A stretch of 64,000 bases of DNA from Gigantopelta aegis (Eukaryota; Mollusca; Gastropoda; Neomphalida; Peltospiridae), in assembly GCF_016097555.1 (NCBI RefSeq), contig NC_054699.1, positions 5,723,197 to 5,787,196 of the forward strand, given 5' to 3'. Position 1 is the stretch's first letter, and each line of letters starts with the position of its first letter. The notes under the pieces are model-generated. The model was not told where the DNA came from. It ran no database searches and was given only the letters and a program-made list of their open reading frames with translations. Positions 8,700-18,544 of the stretch are shown here, in pieces. The translations under genes and the position numbers were made by a program.

Positions 8700-9330
8700 T
8701 TGTGTGTCTTTAAATGTGCGAGTGTTGCAAGGGACTGAGTGAGTGTTACTCACTGGCGTAACCAGGGACAGTGAACATGGGGACATACGAGGGTACAGTC
8801 AGTCAGAATACTCGGGCTACGGGGCCAACACCCACCACTCCCCATGCCCTGATCTAGAAAATTAGGGGTTTTATAAAATATATTTTCTGGTGGAGCATAA
8901 CTTGTTGTTTCCGGGTTGGGGTTGGATGTTGTTATTGTCTGCAAGGGAGCACCAGCAGTCTGACCGGGGCCGGTAACAGGCGGAGGGTGATATGGTGCTA
9001 TGGAATTTGGAATGTTTCGTCAGATGAAGCCAACGAGAAAGGGTGCGCAGTGTTTGTGAAGGATATTAGGCGCAATTTTGAATGGTCCGCCAAAAAGGAA
9101 AATAGGGAGCTACGTATAGGTTTTGAAGATTAGTATGCCGAGAGTAATTCATTAAGTGCACCCAGCTAACGCAGCCCAAACGCTGTCCGGAGTTGAAATT
9201 GGTTTTAACTTTTAGAGTTATCGCTTCGGATTCAAATAATGACCTACTAGTGTTACCAGCCAATCAAATTTCATAACGTCTGGTAGTGAGTATGTTGCAT
9301 ACGGTAAAAGGAGCAACTCTGTAGGAAGGA
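8700..9330. other. Likely intron of MGC copy 1; no gene seen
   Basis: No coding frame or recognised repeat. The sequence is of ordinary composition. Confidence 0.4.
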
Positions 9331-9332
9331 AG

Positions 9333-9533
9333 GAAATGGTGTATTTAACGACGCACTCAACACATTTTATTTACGGTTACCGGTATATGGTTAAGGACCA
9401 CACAGATATTGAGAGAGAAAACCCACTCTTTTCGATTAGCAGCAAGGGATCTTTTATATGCACCATCCCATAGACAGGATAGCACATACCACGGTATTTG
9501 ATGTACCAGTCTTGGTGCACTGGCTGGAGCGAC
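9333..9533 (-). mobile_element. SINE, type A
   Basis: Tail 'gtatttaacgacgcactcaa', then body with 'gcaccatcccatagacagg' and 'gtgcactggctggagcgac'. The head is missing, and the element lies in the presumed intron of MGC copy 1. Confidence 0.85.
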
Positions 9534-9875
9534 TACTTTGTAAGAAAACCCAGCTGACATGTCATCTGCGAGTCCCCCGAAGCAAGATATCTAAAAACAA
9601 ATACTGTTTATATAGCCTTGATGTTAGCTATAGTATTCATAAACTGGTGTTTTTTTGTTGTTGTTTTGAGGGGTTTTTTTATGTGTGTGTGGTTGTTTTG
9701 TTGTTTTTTGGGGTTGTTTTTTTGTTGTTGGTTGGGGGTTGTAGGTTTTTTTTGGGAAGTGTATGTGTGTATAATACAAGTAATCGATTTCGATCGTGCT
9801 GCTTTTTCGTTGGATGTATCACATTGGCGACCTGGTCATCACCTAGGAGCAGCCAGTCGTATGTCTTGAAATTGT

Positions 9876-9970
9876 TAGAATGACCATATGTTTGACGACC
9901 AATAGCCGATGATAAGATAAAAAAAAAATCAATGTGCTCTAGTGACGTAATTAAATAAAACAAACTTTAC
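9876..9970 (+). mobile_element. SINE, type-B tail fragment
   Basis: 'gtttgacgaccaatagccga' and 'gtgctctagtgacgtaatta' match the type-B tail, with a short A insertion. Confidence 0.75.
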
Positions 9971-10074
9971 TTTGAAATTGTTAACACATATACATGTATG
10001 TCTAAACAAGTACGTGTTATAAAAAAAAACATAACCACAGGGTATGTAAGAAACCTGTTTTCTTTTCTCAACAG

Positions 10075-10272
10075 GAGCACCTGACGATGGGATGTAACAC
10101 CTCAGCGCCAGAAATGCTCGATCGCATCCGGCGGTTTGACAGCAGCAGCGGCGGTGACGAGCGGCAGTCGGCGCATGAAGACGCTGATGTCAATCACGTC
10201 GGCGACACCGCACATCACGACAGCACGGACGGGAAAACCCGCCAAACATCTGATAAGAAACAAGATTCATAA
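10075..10272 (+). CDS. MGC family copy 1: small acylation-motif protein
   Basis: A coding exon with ATG at 10087 and stop TAA at 10270-10272, giving 61 residues. The acceptor 'ttttcttttctcaacag' ends at 10074, exactly 12 nt before the ATG as in copy 4. The protein starts MGCNTSAPE: Gly2 with Ser at position 6 suits N-myristoylation, and Cys3 suits palmitoylation. After a variable part with Ser/Gly runs come 'SAHEDADVNHVGDT' and a tail 'TRQTSDKKQDS'. It has no membrane segment or signal peptide and is strongly hydrophilic. I do not recognise the family. Four homologous copies in one orientation within 36 kb, keeping the same frame and splice position, argue for a real gene family. The upstream exon is probably at about 8640-8682. 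It could also be one exon of a longer host protein, but the stop position is conserved. Confidence 0.62.
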   Translation, partial: EHLTMGCNTSAPEMLDRIRRFDSSSGGDERQSAHEDADVNHVGDTAHHDSTDGKTRQTSDKKQDS

Positions 10273-10296
10273 GCACACTGGTGGCGGCGGATTCAG

Positions 10297-10425
10297 GTGT
10301 ATGGTGGGTTAGGGGGAGGTCTATGATGGGGTTAGGGGGAGGTCTATGATGGGGTTAGGGGGAGGTGTATGATTAGGTAGGGGGAGGTGTATGATGGGGT
10401 AAGGGGAGATGTATGATGGGGGTTG
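10297..10425 (+). repeat. Tandem repeat of about 22-24 bp
   Basis: Five to six units of 'gtctatgatggggttagggg' with small length changes, just after the stop codon of MGC copy 1. In the transcript it would be 3' UTR. Confidence 0.8.
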
Positions 10426-10814
10426 GATGAAATATAAAGACAACACGTGTGCAGAGGAGGGGCTTGCCGGGTTGGAACATCCCCACCCCCACCCCAGCTC
10501 TAAGAAACTTCTGCTGTTGTTTTTAATGTATTTTTCGAGAGAACGTGACCCGACTCCAAAACAACTTCGCTCGCCACAATCTACACACACACTTCTTCCC
10601 CTCAACAATTTCCTGAACTTCTTTGTTTGGACAAAACTCGCAGAGGTTATGTCCACGGCAGGCTTGCTTGAAGATTGTGTGATGGAAGCATGCTACAAAT
10701 TACTCACTCAAGGTGATGTTCGGGACAGTATTATAACATATTCTATTACATTTTCTCAGTTCTAGGATTTCAGAGATGACATTTTATACATTGTGTAAAA
10801 ACATTTGTGCTTAA
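10426..10814. other. Probable 3' flank of MGC copy 1; no other gene seen
   Basis: Open frames here (up to 118 codons) have no domain, and their ends fall in low-complexity sequence. I do not call them genes. Confidence 0.4.
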
Positions 10815-11032
10815 GGCTTATATAGGATTCGGCGTGTGCGTGCGGTCCCGCTAAAACCAAATCGAAATACATTACTAGTATTTTTACTGAGAGCGTTGCG
10901 ACTGGCTGCGTCTGCAAAACGCCTACGGCCAGCCGGAACGCAGTTGGTGTATCTGCCCTGAACACAAGCCACAGACGCGTGTGACGCAATAGTCGGACCG
11001 CACGCACGCGCCGCTGCCAGTCTATATGAACC
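10815..11032. mobile_element. MITE-like inverted-repeat element
   Basis: Left arm 'cggcgtgtgcgtgcggtccc' and right arm 'ggaccgcacgcacgcgccg' are reverse complements with few mismatches, with 'ttatatagg' and 'tctatatgaa' at the outer ends. About 218 bp with no coding capacity. Confidence 0.65.
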
Positions 11033-11154
11033 TTTACCGAGAGGTCAGGATCGGCACTGAACATGGTTACAGAATACAGACTCGAGAGAACTGTGTTGAT
11101 CGAGAATATTCTTAAGAACAAACCAGATCTGGTTACAGATTTCGGAGCTATATG

Positions 11155-11243
11155 AGCGCTACGATATCGTAAAACCGTGGTAAACTATGACGTCACAATG
11201 ACGCATGCCATACCCTAAGACGGTTTTACGATATCGTAGCGCT
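11155..11243. repeat. Perfect 23-bp inverted repeat (hairpin, MITE-like)
   Basis: Arms at 11155-11177 and 11221-11243 are perfect reverse complements ('agcgctacgatatcgtaaaa' plus ccg). The 43-bp loop contains TGACGTCA. It may be a tiny MITE. Confidence 0.8.
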
Positions 11244-11334
11244 ATGATAACATCAAAAATCTGGGCCCTGAACACTTTCTATTATGAAGAGTCCACGGAA
11301 ATAACCTGTGATGTCATATTTATGGTAAGGTGAC

Positions 11335-11348
11335 ATATATATATACAC

Positions 11349-11404
<56 letters not shown>
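11335..11404. repeat. (TA)n microsatellite
   Basis: About 70 bp of nearly pure TA. Confidence 0.95.
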
Positions 11405-11407
<3 letters not shown>

Positions 11408-11491
11408 AGTTTACAACTCTGCAATTGTAGAATAGTTATGCCTAAGAAAGCATAATTCACCAAATTACTAACAACTTCTTATGGCCATAAT

Positions 11492-11655
11492 CAGAGCCGG
11501 TTTATCCCAGTAGCACATGTAGCACGTACTACGGGCCCCGCGGTGATGTGTACATTTATTTTCCCCCTCTCTTCGAGGGGGTGGGTTGCAAAATATATAT
11601 CCTGGCCCCGTTGTTATTTTTGCTACAGGCCCTGAGAATCCTTAAACCAGCTCTG
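11492..11655. mobile_element. hAT-type MITE with intact 8-bp target duplication
   Basis: Ends 'cagagccggttta' and 'taaaccagctctg' are inverted, and GCCATAAT flanks both sides (11484-11491 and 11656-11663). An 8-bp duplication and CAG...CTG ends are typical of hAT transposons. It is 164 bp and non-coding. Confidence 0.88.
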
Positions 11656-11663
11656 GCCATAAT

Positions 11664-12008
11664 TGTAGGTTTTTATTTTAGTGTGTCATTGTGAATTTGA
11701 CATACACGATCACTACAATACTGACTATCTGTTTGGACATCATAGGTTATTCCCGTGGACCCTTTGTATGTATTTGGATCAAGTTTAAACGGAATTATTG
11801 AAACTATACTCAACAACATTAACTAAGGGTCAGTAGATATGTTTGGCATTATTTTAACCTTTGAACACCACTCTCCCCCCAAAAAAATAAAAATAAAAAT
11901 AAATAATAAATAAAAAAATAAATAAATCTAATAATAAAACATCCAACATAATTGCATTGTAAGGTGTCGACGTTGTGACAGAGAGAGCTAACATCGTTAC
12001 AAACCCCA
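11664..12008. other. No gene seen
   Basis: AT-rich, with an A-rich run at 11880-11940 and no shared repeat. Confidence 0.5.
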
Positions 12009-12278
12009 AGGGGCGGGACGTAGCCCAGTGGTACTGCAGTCGCTCAATGCGCGGTCGGTGTGGGATCAATCCTCGTCGGTGGGCTCATTGGACAATTCCT
12101 CGTTCCAGCCAGTGCACCACGACTGGTATATCAACGACCGTGGAATGGTGCATATAAAAAATCACTTGCTGCTAATCGAAAAAGAGTAGCCCGTGAAGTG
12201 GCGACAGCGGGTTTCCTCTCTCAATATCTGTGTGGTCCTTAATCATATGTCCGACGCCATGTAACCGAGTGCGTCCTT
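12009..12278 (+). mobile_element. SINE, type A, nearly complete
   Basis: Head 'gggacgtagcccagtggtac', B-box region 'tgggatcaatcc', body, then 'gtggtccttaatcatatg' and 'gagtgcgtcctta'. Its very end is split from the rest by the MITE that follows. Confidence 0.88.
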
Positions 12279-12280
12279 AA

Positions 12281-12662
12281 AGGGACATTCCTGAGGTTGC
12301 TGCACTTTCTAAGATGTTATCGACTAACAGAGACTTTTTAATGATTGTAATTACGTATAAAAAATATTTTTCTGCATAAAATATTAGTGACTGTATATTA
12401 AACGTGTTTCTGATCGTTTTAATATTTGTATTAGGTTAAATTTCATTTTATTTCCTAAAAATTATTTTTTCGTACGTACAAAATTATTTGAAGACAAAGT
12501 CCAGTTTGGCCTTCTTACAAATACTGAGATGACCAGAAACACATTGAATATACAGACACTGATATTCTAAACAAGAAAATATATTTAATAGGTAAGTTTA
12601 ATCGTAGAAATATTTTATTAGTCAGAAACAAATTACAATGCAGCAAACTCAGGAATGTCCTT
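12281..12662. mobile_element. piggyBac-like MITE, second family (TTAA target)
   Basis: The ends 'agggacattcctgaggttgc' and 'gcagcaaactcaggaatgtc' are inverted, and TTAA borders both sides. It is inserted in the 3' end of the preceding SINE, whose 'ttaa...aaac' end resumes at 12663. It shares only the AGGGACA terminus with the other TTAA MITE family in this window. Confidence 0.75.
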
Positions 12663-12802
12663 TTAAAAAAACCTGTTTCTTTGTTTCGTTACAAACGAAC
12701 GTGCAACGAATACTAACCAAATGGCCATATCAGTAGCTTTCATATAATGCACGAAAAACTCACCACGTGCAAGATTGTATGCGTGTATCAGGGAACAAAG
12801 GA

Positions 12803-13022
12803 AGGAAGGAAATGTTTTATTTTATTTTATGGTTATATGGCGTCGGACATATGATTAAGGACCACACAGACATTGAGAGAGGAAACCAGCTGTTGCCACT
12901 TCATGGGCTACTCTTTTCGAGTAGTAGCAAGGGGTCTTGTATATGCACCATCCCACAGAGAGGATAGTACATACCACAGCTTTTGTTGCACCAGCTGTTG
13001 TGCACTGGCTGGAACGAGAAAA
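12803..13022 (-). mobile_element. SINE, type A
   Basis: Starts 'gaaggaaatgttttatttta' and reaches 'gtgcactggctggaacgag'; the head is absent. Confidence 0.85.
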
Positions 13023-13469
13023 TGGCTGGCTGAACGTAGGGCTGTTTATAGTTGCGAATACAGCTAGAATGCACTTATGTAACAGACTCAATTTTCGACG
13101 GTCGCCATATGTACTGTGTCTAAAATACACACATTTTTCTAAATCTGACGTAACAGACCTTTTGTTTGATCATTGTCTAGATTTTATTTATAATATACAA
13201 ATGCAAACTCAGACTATCAACTGCCATGACAAAGTTTGCCAACTTTCTGCTCTCACGACTTCTACTACTGTCCAGTTCCTAGTCTGAGCACTCTTACAAC
13301 TCGATTCTCGTTGTATAATAACCCATTAGTTGTTATTCTGAGCGGACCTGTCGAGCTGGACAACTTCGTCGTGACAGTTGTCAGTCTAAGCCTAGCATTA
13401 GCTGCTGTCACGACTTCCACGACTATCCAGTTGCTAGTCTGAGCGCTCTTGTAACTCGAATTTCGTCAT
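13023..13469. other. Non-coding, with an imperfect duplicated block
   Basis: 'gtccagttcctagtctgagc' at 13270 recurs as 'atccagttgctagtctgagc' at about 13424, each followed by a related 'aactcga' block. A related 'gtgacagttgctagtctga' is at 2746. No gene is seen. Confidence 0.5.
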
Positions 13470-14972
13470 ATATACTCTTCAAAAGAAGAAACGCAAAACC
13501 ACATTGTCGTAACATTTGGAGAATTGATTTAATTATTGAATGGTGAGTCCGATAATTACCAAATGTTGCAGGATTGTTCACAATTCACTCTAGTCCATTG
13601 TGAGTAAGTGATAGGACACACCACCAAGGTCAAGGTCATCTGGAGTCAATACCGGGTGTGGCCTCCGCGTGTGTTGACAACTGCCTGGCACCGCCTGCCC
13701 ATTGAAGCAACCAGAGTACGGATGACGTCCCGGGGGATGGTGGCCCACTCGGCCTGCAAGGCTGCTGCCAGCTCGGGCAGGGTCTGGGGCTGTGGTTGTC
13801 GCTGTCGGAGGCGTCGGTCCAACTCGTCCCATAGATGCTCAATTGGGTTCAAATCCGGTGATATCGATGGCCAAGGAAGGACATTAATGTTGTTGTTCTG
13901 TGGGAAAGCCGTTGTGAGACGTGCTGTGTGAGGCCTGGCGTTGTCATGTTGGAACACTGCGTTGGCGTTGGCCATAACTGGAACGATGTGTGGCCGGAGG
14001 ATCTGGTCAATGTAGCCCTGTGCATTCAGGTTGCCCTGCACGTGGACCAGGTCAGTTCTGCCAGTGTGTGAGATGGCTGCTCACACCATGACACTACCCC
14101 CGCCGAATCTGTCCACTTCCTGCACGCAGTTTGCCGCATAACGTTCACCACGACGCCTATACACGCGACATCTTCCATCATGACGTCGGAGCAGAAATCG
14201 GGACTCGTCACTGAACCACACCTGTCTCCATCGCAGTTGAGGCCATTGTCGATGAATCTGGCACCACTGCAGTCGGAGTCGATGGTGTTGTGGTGTTAAG
14301 ATGACACCTCGAACTGGACGTCTGGCACGAATTCCTACCTCACGTAGGCGGTTCCGTACGGTCTGGTCGGATATCCTGCGCAAACCTGGTATTGCTGCGG
14401 CTGTGGAGGTGGCAGTAGTCAATCGTTCCCGAAGGTGGCGTACCCGGATGTAGCGGTCCTGCCCGGGGGTAGTGACCCGTGGTCGACCGGATCTAGGGAG
14501 ATCACGTGTTGATCCATGTTGCTGGTAACAGTCCCACAGTCTGGAGATGGTGCTTGGGGACACATGGAATGCCCTGGCAACGGCCGTTCTGATTCGCCTG
14601 CGTCTAGTCGGCCGATGGCATTATTTCTCTGCGGTTCACTGAGACGTGGCATGTCCTGGATTGTCAACTGTCGGCCAGATACAGAGGCCAGGCGAGCGAA
14701 CACCCTGCACTTTTATACTGTCGGTGTTCATGTTGCACATGCAGACAACGCACGTGCAGTGGTGACATGGTTTGCACGTGGCTACGTTTTTGCGAATATT
14801 CACATTTTAGAACTTTATTGTACAGTAGCTGCGTTTTATCGAATGTAACCGTGGGAATGTGTTTGGGACATGCACTGACCTTATATTCACAAAGCATGAA
14901 CCGGTAGGAAACATAAAATCGGAGTTATAACCCATTTGTACCCTTTTGCGTTTCTTTTTTTGAAGAGTATAT
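13470..14972 (-). mobile_element. Tc1/mariner transposon, inactive
   Basis: Inverted ends 'atatactcttcaaaa(g/a)aagaaacg' at 13470-13498 and 14944-14972 are bordered by TA. The element is 1.5 kb, the normal size for the family, and carries one transposase gene on the minus strand, which is broken. Confidence 0.92.
13646..14652 (-). pseudogene. Tc1-like transposase pseudogene
   Basis: Begins MPRLSEPQRNNAIGRLDAGE with the paired helix-turn-helix region ('STISRLWDCYQQHGSTRDLP', 'SGRPR'), and continues through 'WFSDESRFLL' (first catalytic Asp), 'FQHDNARPHTA' (second Asp) and 'SPDLNPIEHLWDEL' (third acidic position, Glu). It has two lesions: a single-base frameshift near 14583-14600, just after 'GESER', and a Trp-to-stop change (TGG to TGA) near 14080, after 'GGGSVMV'. 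It ends 'GGHTRY' with TGA. Otherwise it is full length, so the decay is recent. Mobilisation would need transposase from another copy. Confidence 0.9.
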
Positions 14973-15221
14973 GATGGTCATATCCGATTCGGAGAAAATG
15001 TTCACGTGGCCCTTAACTTGTGACTAGTATATATTACACAGCAGTGTAAGATATTGCTTATGTCATAACAATCACTCAGTATCTAACTAGTGTAATATTG
15101 GCGTGACGTAGATCACTTGACCCAATTCGTAGAAAAATAACGTGTTGTAGGTCTCGACATCTGCTTGCTTCTTTGTTTCGGCTTGTTTGCAGTTGGTTTG
15201 TAATAGATATAATACTAAACT
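14973..15221. other. Repeat remnant related to 39.7-40.3 kb
   Basis: 'cgtagaaaaataacgtgttg' at about 15130 is the reverse complement of 'acacgttatttttctacgaa' at 39773 and 40308. The companion blocks 'cataccatttt' and 'atgaaa..gtgaaca' are shared too. It is probably one old repeat family; no gene. Confidence 0.5.
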
Positions 15222-15336
15222 AGCTTGCCTGTCATACCATTTTTTATGAAACTCGTGAACAGTGTTGGTATTTCATTCGCTTGTCAGATACCAAAAAAGT
15301 TCACTCATTTCATAAAAATGGTATGACAGGCAAGCT
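15222..15336. repeat. Long hairpin, MITE-like
   Basis: Arms 'agcttgcctgtcataccatt' and 'aatggtatgacaggcaagct' are perfect reverse complements for 20 bases and near-perfect to about 40. The left-arm sequence recurs near 39726. Confidence 0.8.
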
Positions 15337-15397
15337 CATACAGATATACATACAGATCGAGGACACTTGTAGCAATGAGATCACAATAGTAGTACTA

Positions 15398-15475
15398 GAA
15401 AGAAAGAAATGTTTTATTTAACGACGCACTCAACACATTTTATTTACGGTTATATGGCGTCAGACATATGGTTAT
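15398..15475 (-). mobile_element. SINE, type A, 5'-truncated, with 13-bp target duplication
   Basis: Only the tail and last 50 bp are present. The 13-mer 'aatagtagtacta' flanks it at 15385-15397 and 15476-15488. Truncation and this duplication length point to LINE-driven insertion. Confidence 0.82.
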
Positions 15476-15479
15476 AATA

Positions 15480-15857
15480 GTAGTACTAAACCAAATAACT
15501 TCCGTCTGGGTCAGTTGGAGGTGCAGCGAAGTTAACACCACAAGTCTTGTGATTGGTGATAAATTTGAGTGGGTTGTAAAAAAAAAAGTGTCCACTGTGT
15601 CAAGTAGTTTTGTGCTTGAAACGTGTATGGGGTACCTGTAGAAAAAAGTATTCAAATTTTTTGCGGAACTAGGGTAGTCATAGACGCTACCCGTTATCTC
15701 TGAAATGAGCAGCTTCACCCCAAATTTTTTCTTATTCACTTTAAGGTTGAGGGGTGGTAGTGTTTATATCCGTGGTGTTTATGTCGATTGATACGATACA
15801 GGTAGGAGGTTTAGTCACATATGTTACTATTCTCGATTTGATTTGGTAGTATACATC
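15480..15857 (-). repeat. Dispersed repeat R4 with conserved frame, antisense copy
   Basis: The minus strand reads 'FGVKLLISEITGSVYDYPSS', the same peptide as in three plus-strand copies at 57.3-60.6 kb, despite roughly 15-20% nucleotide divergence by eye. It ends 'gtagtatac'. The class of the element is unknown. Confidence 0.7.
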
Positions 15858-16039
15858 CAAATATGTAATCCAAAATTCCTATTTTCATTAAAAAGTAATG
15901 TTTAATTTTTGTTTCTCTTTCTTTCTTGGAGTGGTCATAGCGTGAGTTAGTTAATGGTTTATTTCACAAGTTTTTTATTTATTTTAATGTGTAGATACTT
16001 TTCTAGTTTAATCTTTTCTTTCACTTGAAAAATGACAGA

Positions 16040-16511
16040 ATAGGGTGTATTTCGTCGGCTCCTCACAACCCCACGCGCCGTCGTACACCCTATCCCACGT
16101 ACCGTCGTACACCCTACCCTACTCCACGTACCGTCGTACACCCTACCCAACGTACCGTCGCACACCCTACCCCATATGCCGTCGTACACCCTACCCAACG
16201 TACCGTCGTACACCCTACCCAACGTACCGTCGTACAACCTACCCCACGCGCCGTCGTACAACCTACCCCACGCGCCGTCGTACACCCTACCCCCACGTAC
16301 CGTCGTACACCCTACCCCACGTGTCGTCGTACAACCCTATCCCACGTACCGACTTACACCATACCCCACGCGCCGTCGTACACAAGACATTAGCTCCAGA
16401 AACTCGGACGACCAGTTGTCGGCGCATGAAGACGCAAACGTCAATTGCGTCAGTGACACCGTCGATAATGTCAGCACGGATGGAACAGATTGTCCGATCA
16501 GCAACAGGATT
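16040..16511 (+). pseudogene. MGC family copy 2, decayed, with internal minisatellite
   Basis: The exon begins after 'ttttctttcacttgaa' as in copy 3, but the start codon is ATA in place of ATG ('agaATAGGGTG', reading IGCISSAP). The next 330 bp are a 24-bp repeat coding YPTYRRTP-like octets, with irregular units that change frame, so the N-terminal and C-terminal parts are in different frames. The C-terminal block 'DDQLSAHEDANVNCVSDTVD' is clear. A 7-bp deletion near 16498 alters the tail. No upstream exon homologous to those of copies 1, 3 and 4 was found. It is most similar to copy 3, so the two probably share a recent ancestor. Confidence 0.68.
16071..16395 (+). repeat. 24-bp minisatellite in MGC copy 2
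   Basis: About 13 units of 'cgtaccgtcgtacaccctac' plus 'ccaa', several with small length changes. Copy 3 holds only one and a half such units, so the array expanded after the two copies parted. Confidence 0.9.
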
Positions 16512-16539
16512 CGTGACGGAGATGTTACGAATCCACTTC

Positions 16540-17072
16540 CATCACATGTTATGTTCCTGACAGATTGCAAATCCCTCCCTCAGAGCATATAGTCGCCTCA
16601 AGAAAACCTAGTAATAGCAGTTCAACAGGGACTGGCTGACCTTTCTCTACACATGCAAGTTGTAGTCCAATGGGTTCCTGCACATTGTGGTATTGCAGGG
16701 AATGAACAGGCTGACAGGCTGGCAAAAGAGGGAAGCACAATGGAAGAGCCAAATCATCCAATCTCCTTCAGACAGACAAAAACCATAATTAAGAGAAAGT
16801 TCCTATGCACTCACGCTACAACCAAAGATCCAATCCATCATCTGGAAAGATACCAAGACACAGTCGTTTTCAGTCTAAGAACCGGTCACTGCCATCTCAG
16901 ATTCCATATGTACCGCCTGAAACTGGCAAACACTGATGAATGTCCATGTCAAACAGGACCACAGTCCCCAGAGCACATCCTGCAATTCTGCCCCCTCTAC
17001 GATGAAGCCAGGATAAAGGACTGGCTGAACAGAGCAACACTACTAAAAATTATTTCACTCGGGACATACACA
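16540..17072 (+). pseudogene. LINE 3' fragment: RNase H and C-terminal zinc knuckle
   Basis: The reading frame gives 'VMFLTDCKSL', then 'WVPAHCGIAGNEQADRLAKE' (the typical RNase H tail of I/Jockey-type LINEs), then 'LRTGHCHLRFHMYRL' and a Cys/His end 'CPCQTG...EHILQFC'. An in-frame TAG lies at 16590-16592. The rest of the element (endonuclease, reverse transcriptase) is missing, as expected of a 5'-truncated insertion. It directly follows MGC copy 2 and may have removed its 3' end. Confidence 0.82.
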
Positions 17073-17108
17073 TGATAATAACTGGTAACTGGTTCATTAT
17101 CTCTGTGT
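17048..17108 (+). repeat. Half copy of a hairpin repeat
   Basis: 'tttcactcgggacataca' and 'ataactggta' match the right arm of the hairpin at 43385-43538. Confidence 0.55.
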
Positions 17109-17262
17109 ATGGAACACCAACCCTGATATGAGGCAACTCTAAAGCAGACTTGGCACCTGCCTCTGTCGCTTCATTACCAATAATGCCAACAAAACTGTTT
17201 CCATAAATGGGATCATAGTGTCTAATATCTAGGGTTATGTTTGGGGTTTTTTTTTTCAACAT
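17100..17262 (-). pseudogene. Second LINE RNase H fragment
   Basis: The minus strand reads 'FVGIIGNEATEAGAKSAL' and 'VPYTEI', the pattern of LINE RNase H ('HVGIPGNE.AD..AKSAL'). It is short and head-to-head with the plus-strand LINE piece beside it. It belongs to a different LINE, judging by sequence and orientation. Confidence 0.65.
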
Positions 17263-17732
17263 TCACATTGGTAAGGCAACCAAATAAATTTCTGGTCTCT
17301 AGTTAGCGCTCGCGTCCATTTTGACCCTCGTGTTTTGTGGATTAGGCACAAGTGACACAACTTACTAGGCCTTCTCCAAAATACATACATATTACGACAG
17401 TAATATATTTTTGCAATATAAATATGAACAGAAATAAATATTATTGAAAAAAAAAGAAAAAGAAAGGAAACAAAAAAAGAGATGCAATAAAGTTTTCTAT
17501 GTGTTCTATAATAAGACAGCAGGTTTGATAAAGGAAAATACAAAACACAAACAAGGCACCGCAATGATTACGTAATGGCTACATAAACAATAATAATAGC
17601 AATAAAATAAATAAATAGTAATAATTTTAAAGATCCATACTGTATTTACTACTAAAGGGAAACGTTTTGTTTCATTTATATACTTATGTACGTGAAAAAA
17701 TATTTCTTTGTCTTCTTCACTTAAGAGTATTT
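17263..17732. other. No gene seen
   Basis: A-rich and AT-rich sequence without repeats I recognise. Confidence 0.5.
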
Positions 17733-18290
17733 TTACCATTTAAAACTAGTTATAAATCTATTGGCTGAAATCTTTGCAATGAATTCCAGAGAGTCTTTGC
17801 CTTTCACATAAAATGCATTCACAGAAAAAACACCAACTCGATATAAGTCTTCTTTTAAATCACTACACCTGTGTCTTAACTTGGTATGTAATACATTTTC
17901 TCTTCTAATTACCAAATGAATAGTATAGCGCAACGCATGGGACATCGAGTTTTATTGCTTTTTTAAATAAAGATATGTTTTTACAATTTCGAATTTCAGC
18001 CCGTAGGTTGCTCCAAAGTTTTATTGTCGAATGGATAAATGAAGATTCAAGTAAACTAGTTTTAGCAGTTCTAAAAAAAAAAAACCAAAACACAAACACA
18101 AAAAACACACAAAAAAACCCCACCAAACAAACAAAAAAGCTAGTTCTAGCAGGGAGTAAATAAATATCATTCTGATTTCTTAACAAGTAAGGGAATCTTT
18201 GTTCAACTGTTTGTAGAATACTGTGTATCATAAAATCAGGAGCCATACCTTTCATTATTTTAAACATTGTGCACAGCTTTTTGAATTTAA
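17733..18290 (-). pseudogene. Third LINE fragment, C-terminal end
   Basis: The minus strand gives 'MFKIMKGMAPDFM', 'YLLRNQNDIYLLPARTS', 'IHSTIKLWSNLRAEIRN', then, in another frame, 'RRENVLHTKLRHRCSDLKED'. This order (RN.N...P..RT, S.I..WN.L, LH..LR..CS.L) is the C-terminal end of a LINE reverse transcriptase protein. An A/C-rich insert (about 18068-18140) and frame changes break it. The Cys/His end is eroded. Confidence 0.7.
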
Positions 18291-18334
18291 GTCTGGAAAT
18301 ATCCTTGAAAATAGACGAACTCGAATCAATAACC

Positions 18335-18544
18335 GCTTCTACTCAGACGCACGTGCGTTTTTAAGATTATGAAAAATACATTTTATGGTATTAGGAACAC
18401 TAGGATGATTAGAAACACTTCAGTTGTACGGAAACGAATATTATAAACAATACAATCTAAGTAATGTTTGATTTCAGTGATCATCAACGGCTCTAATAGT
18501 GAAACATATGCTGTAGTGTTTAAAAACTAGGGTATGTCCCTGTA
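18335..18544 (+). mobile_element. piggyBac-like MITE (TTAA family 1), right part
   Basis: 'cagacgcacgtgcgtttttaa' through 'gtttaaaaactagggta' and 'gtccctgtaa' match the right half of the intact copy at 40765-41131. Confidence 0.8.

Noticed and set aside
10762-11121. 119-codon minus-strand frame
   Set aside because: It spans a MITE with inverted arms and has no recognisable domain.
11155-11243. A transcription terminator hairpin
   Set aside because: It has no T run and the genome is eukaryotic. A MITE-like inverted repeat explains it better.
16176-16592. A fusion of MGC copy 2 with the LINE RNase H in one frame
   Set aside because: The frame continues across the junction by chance. The LINE piece is a separate insertion with its own stop.
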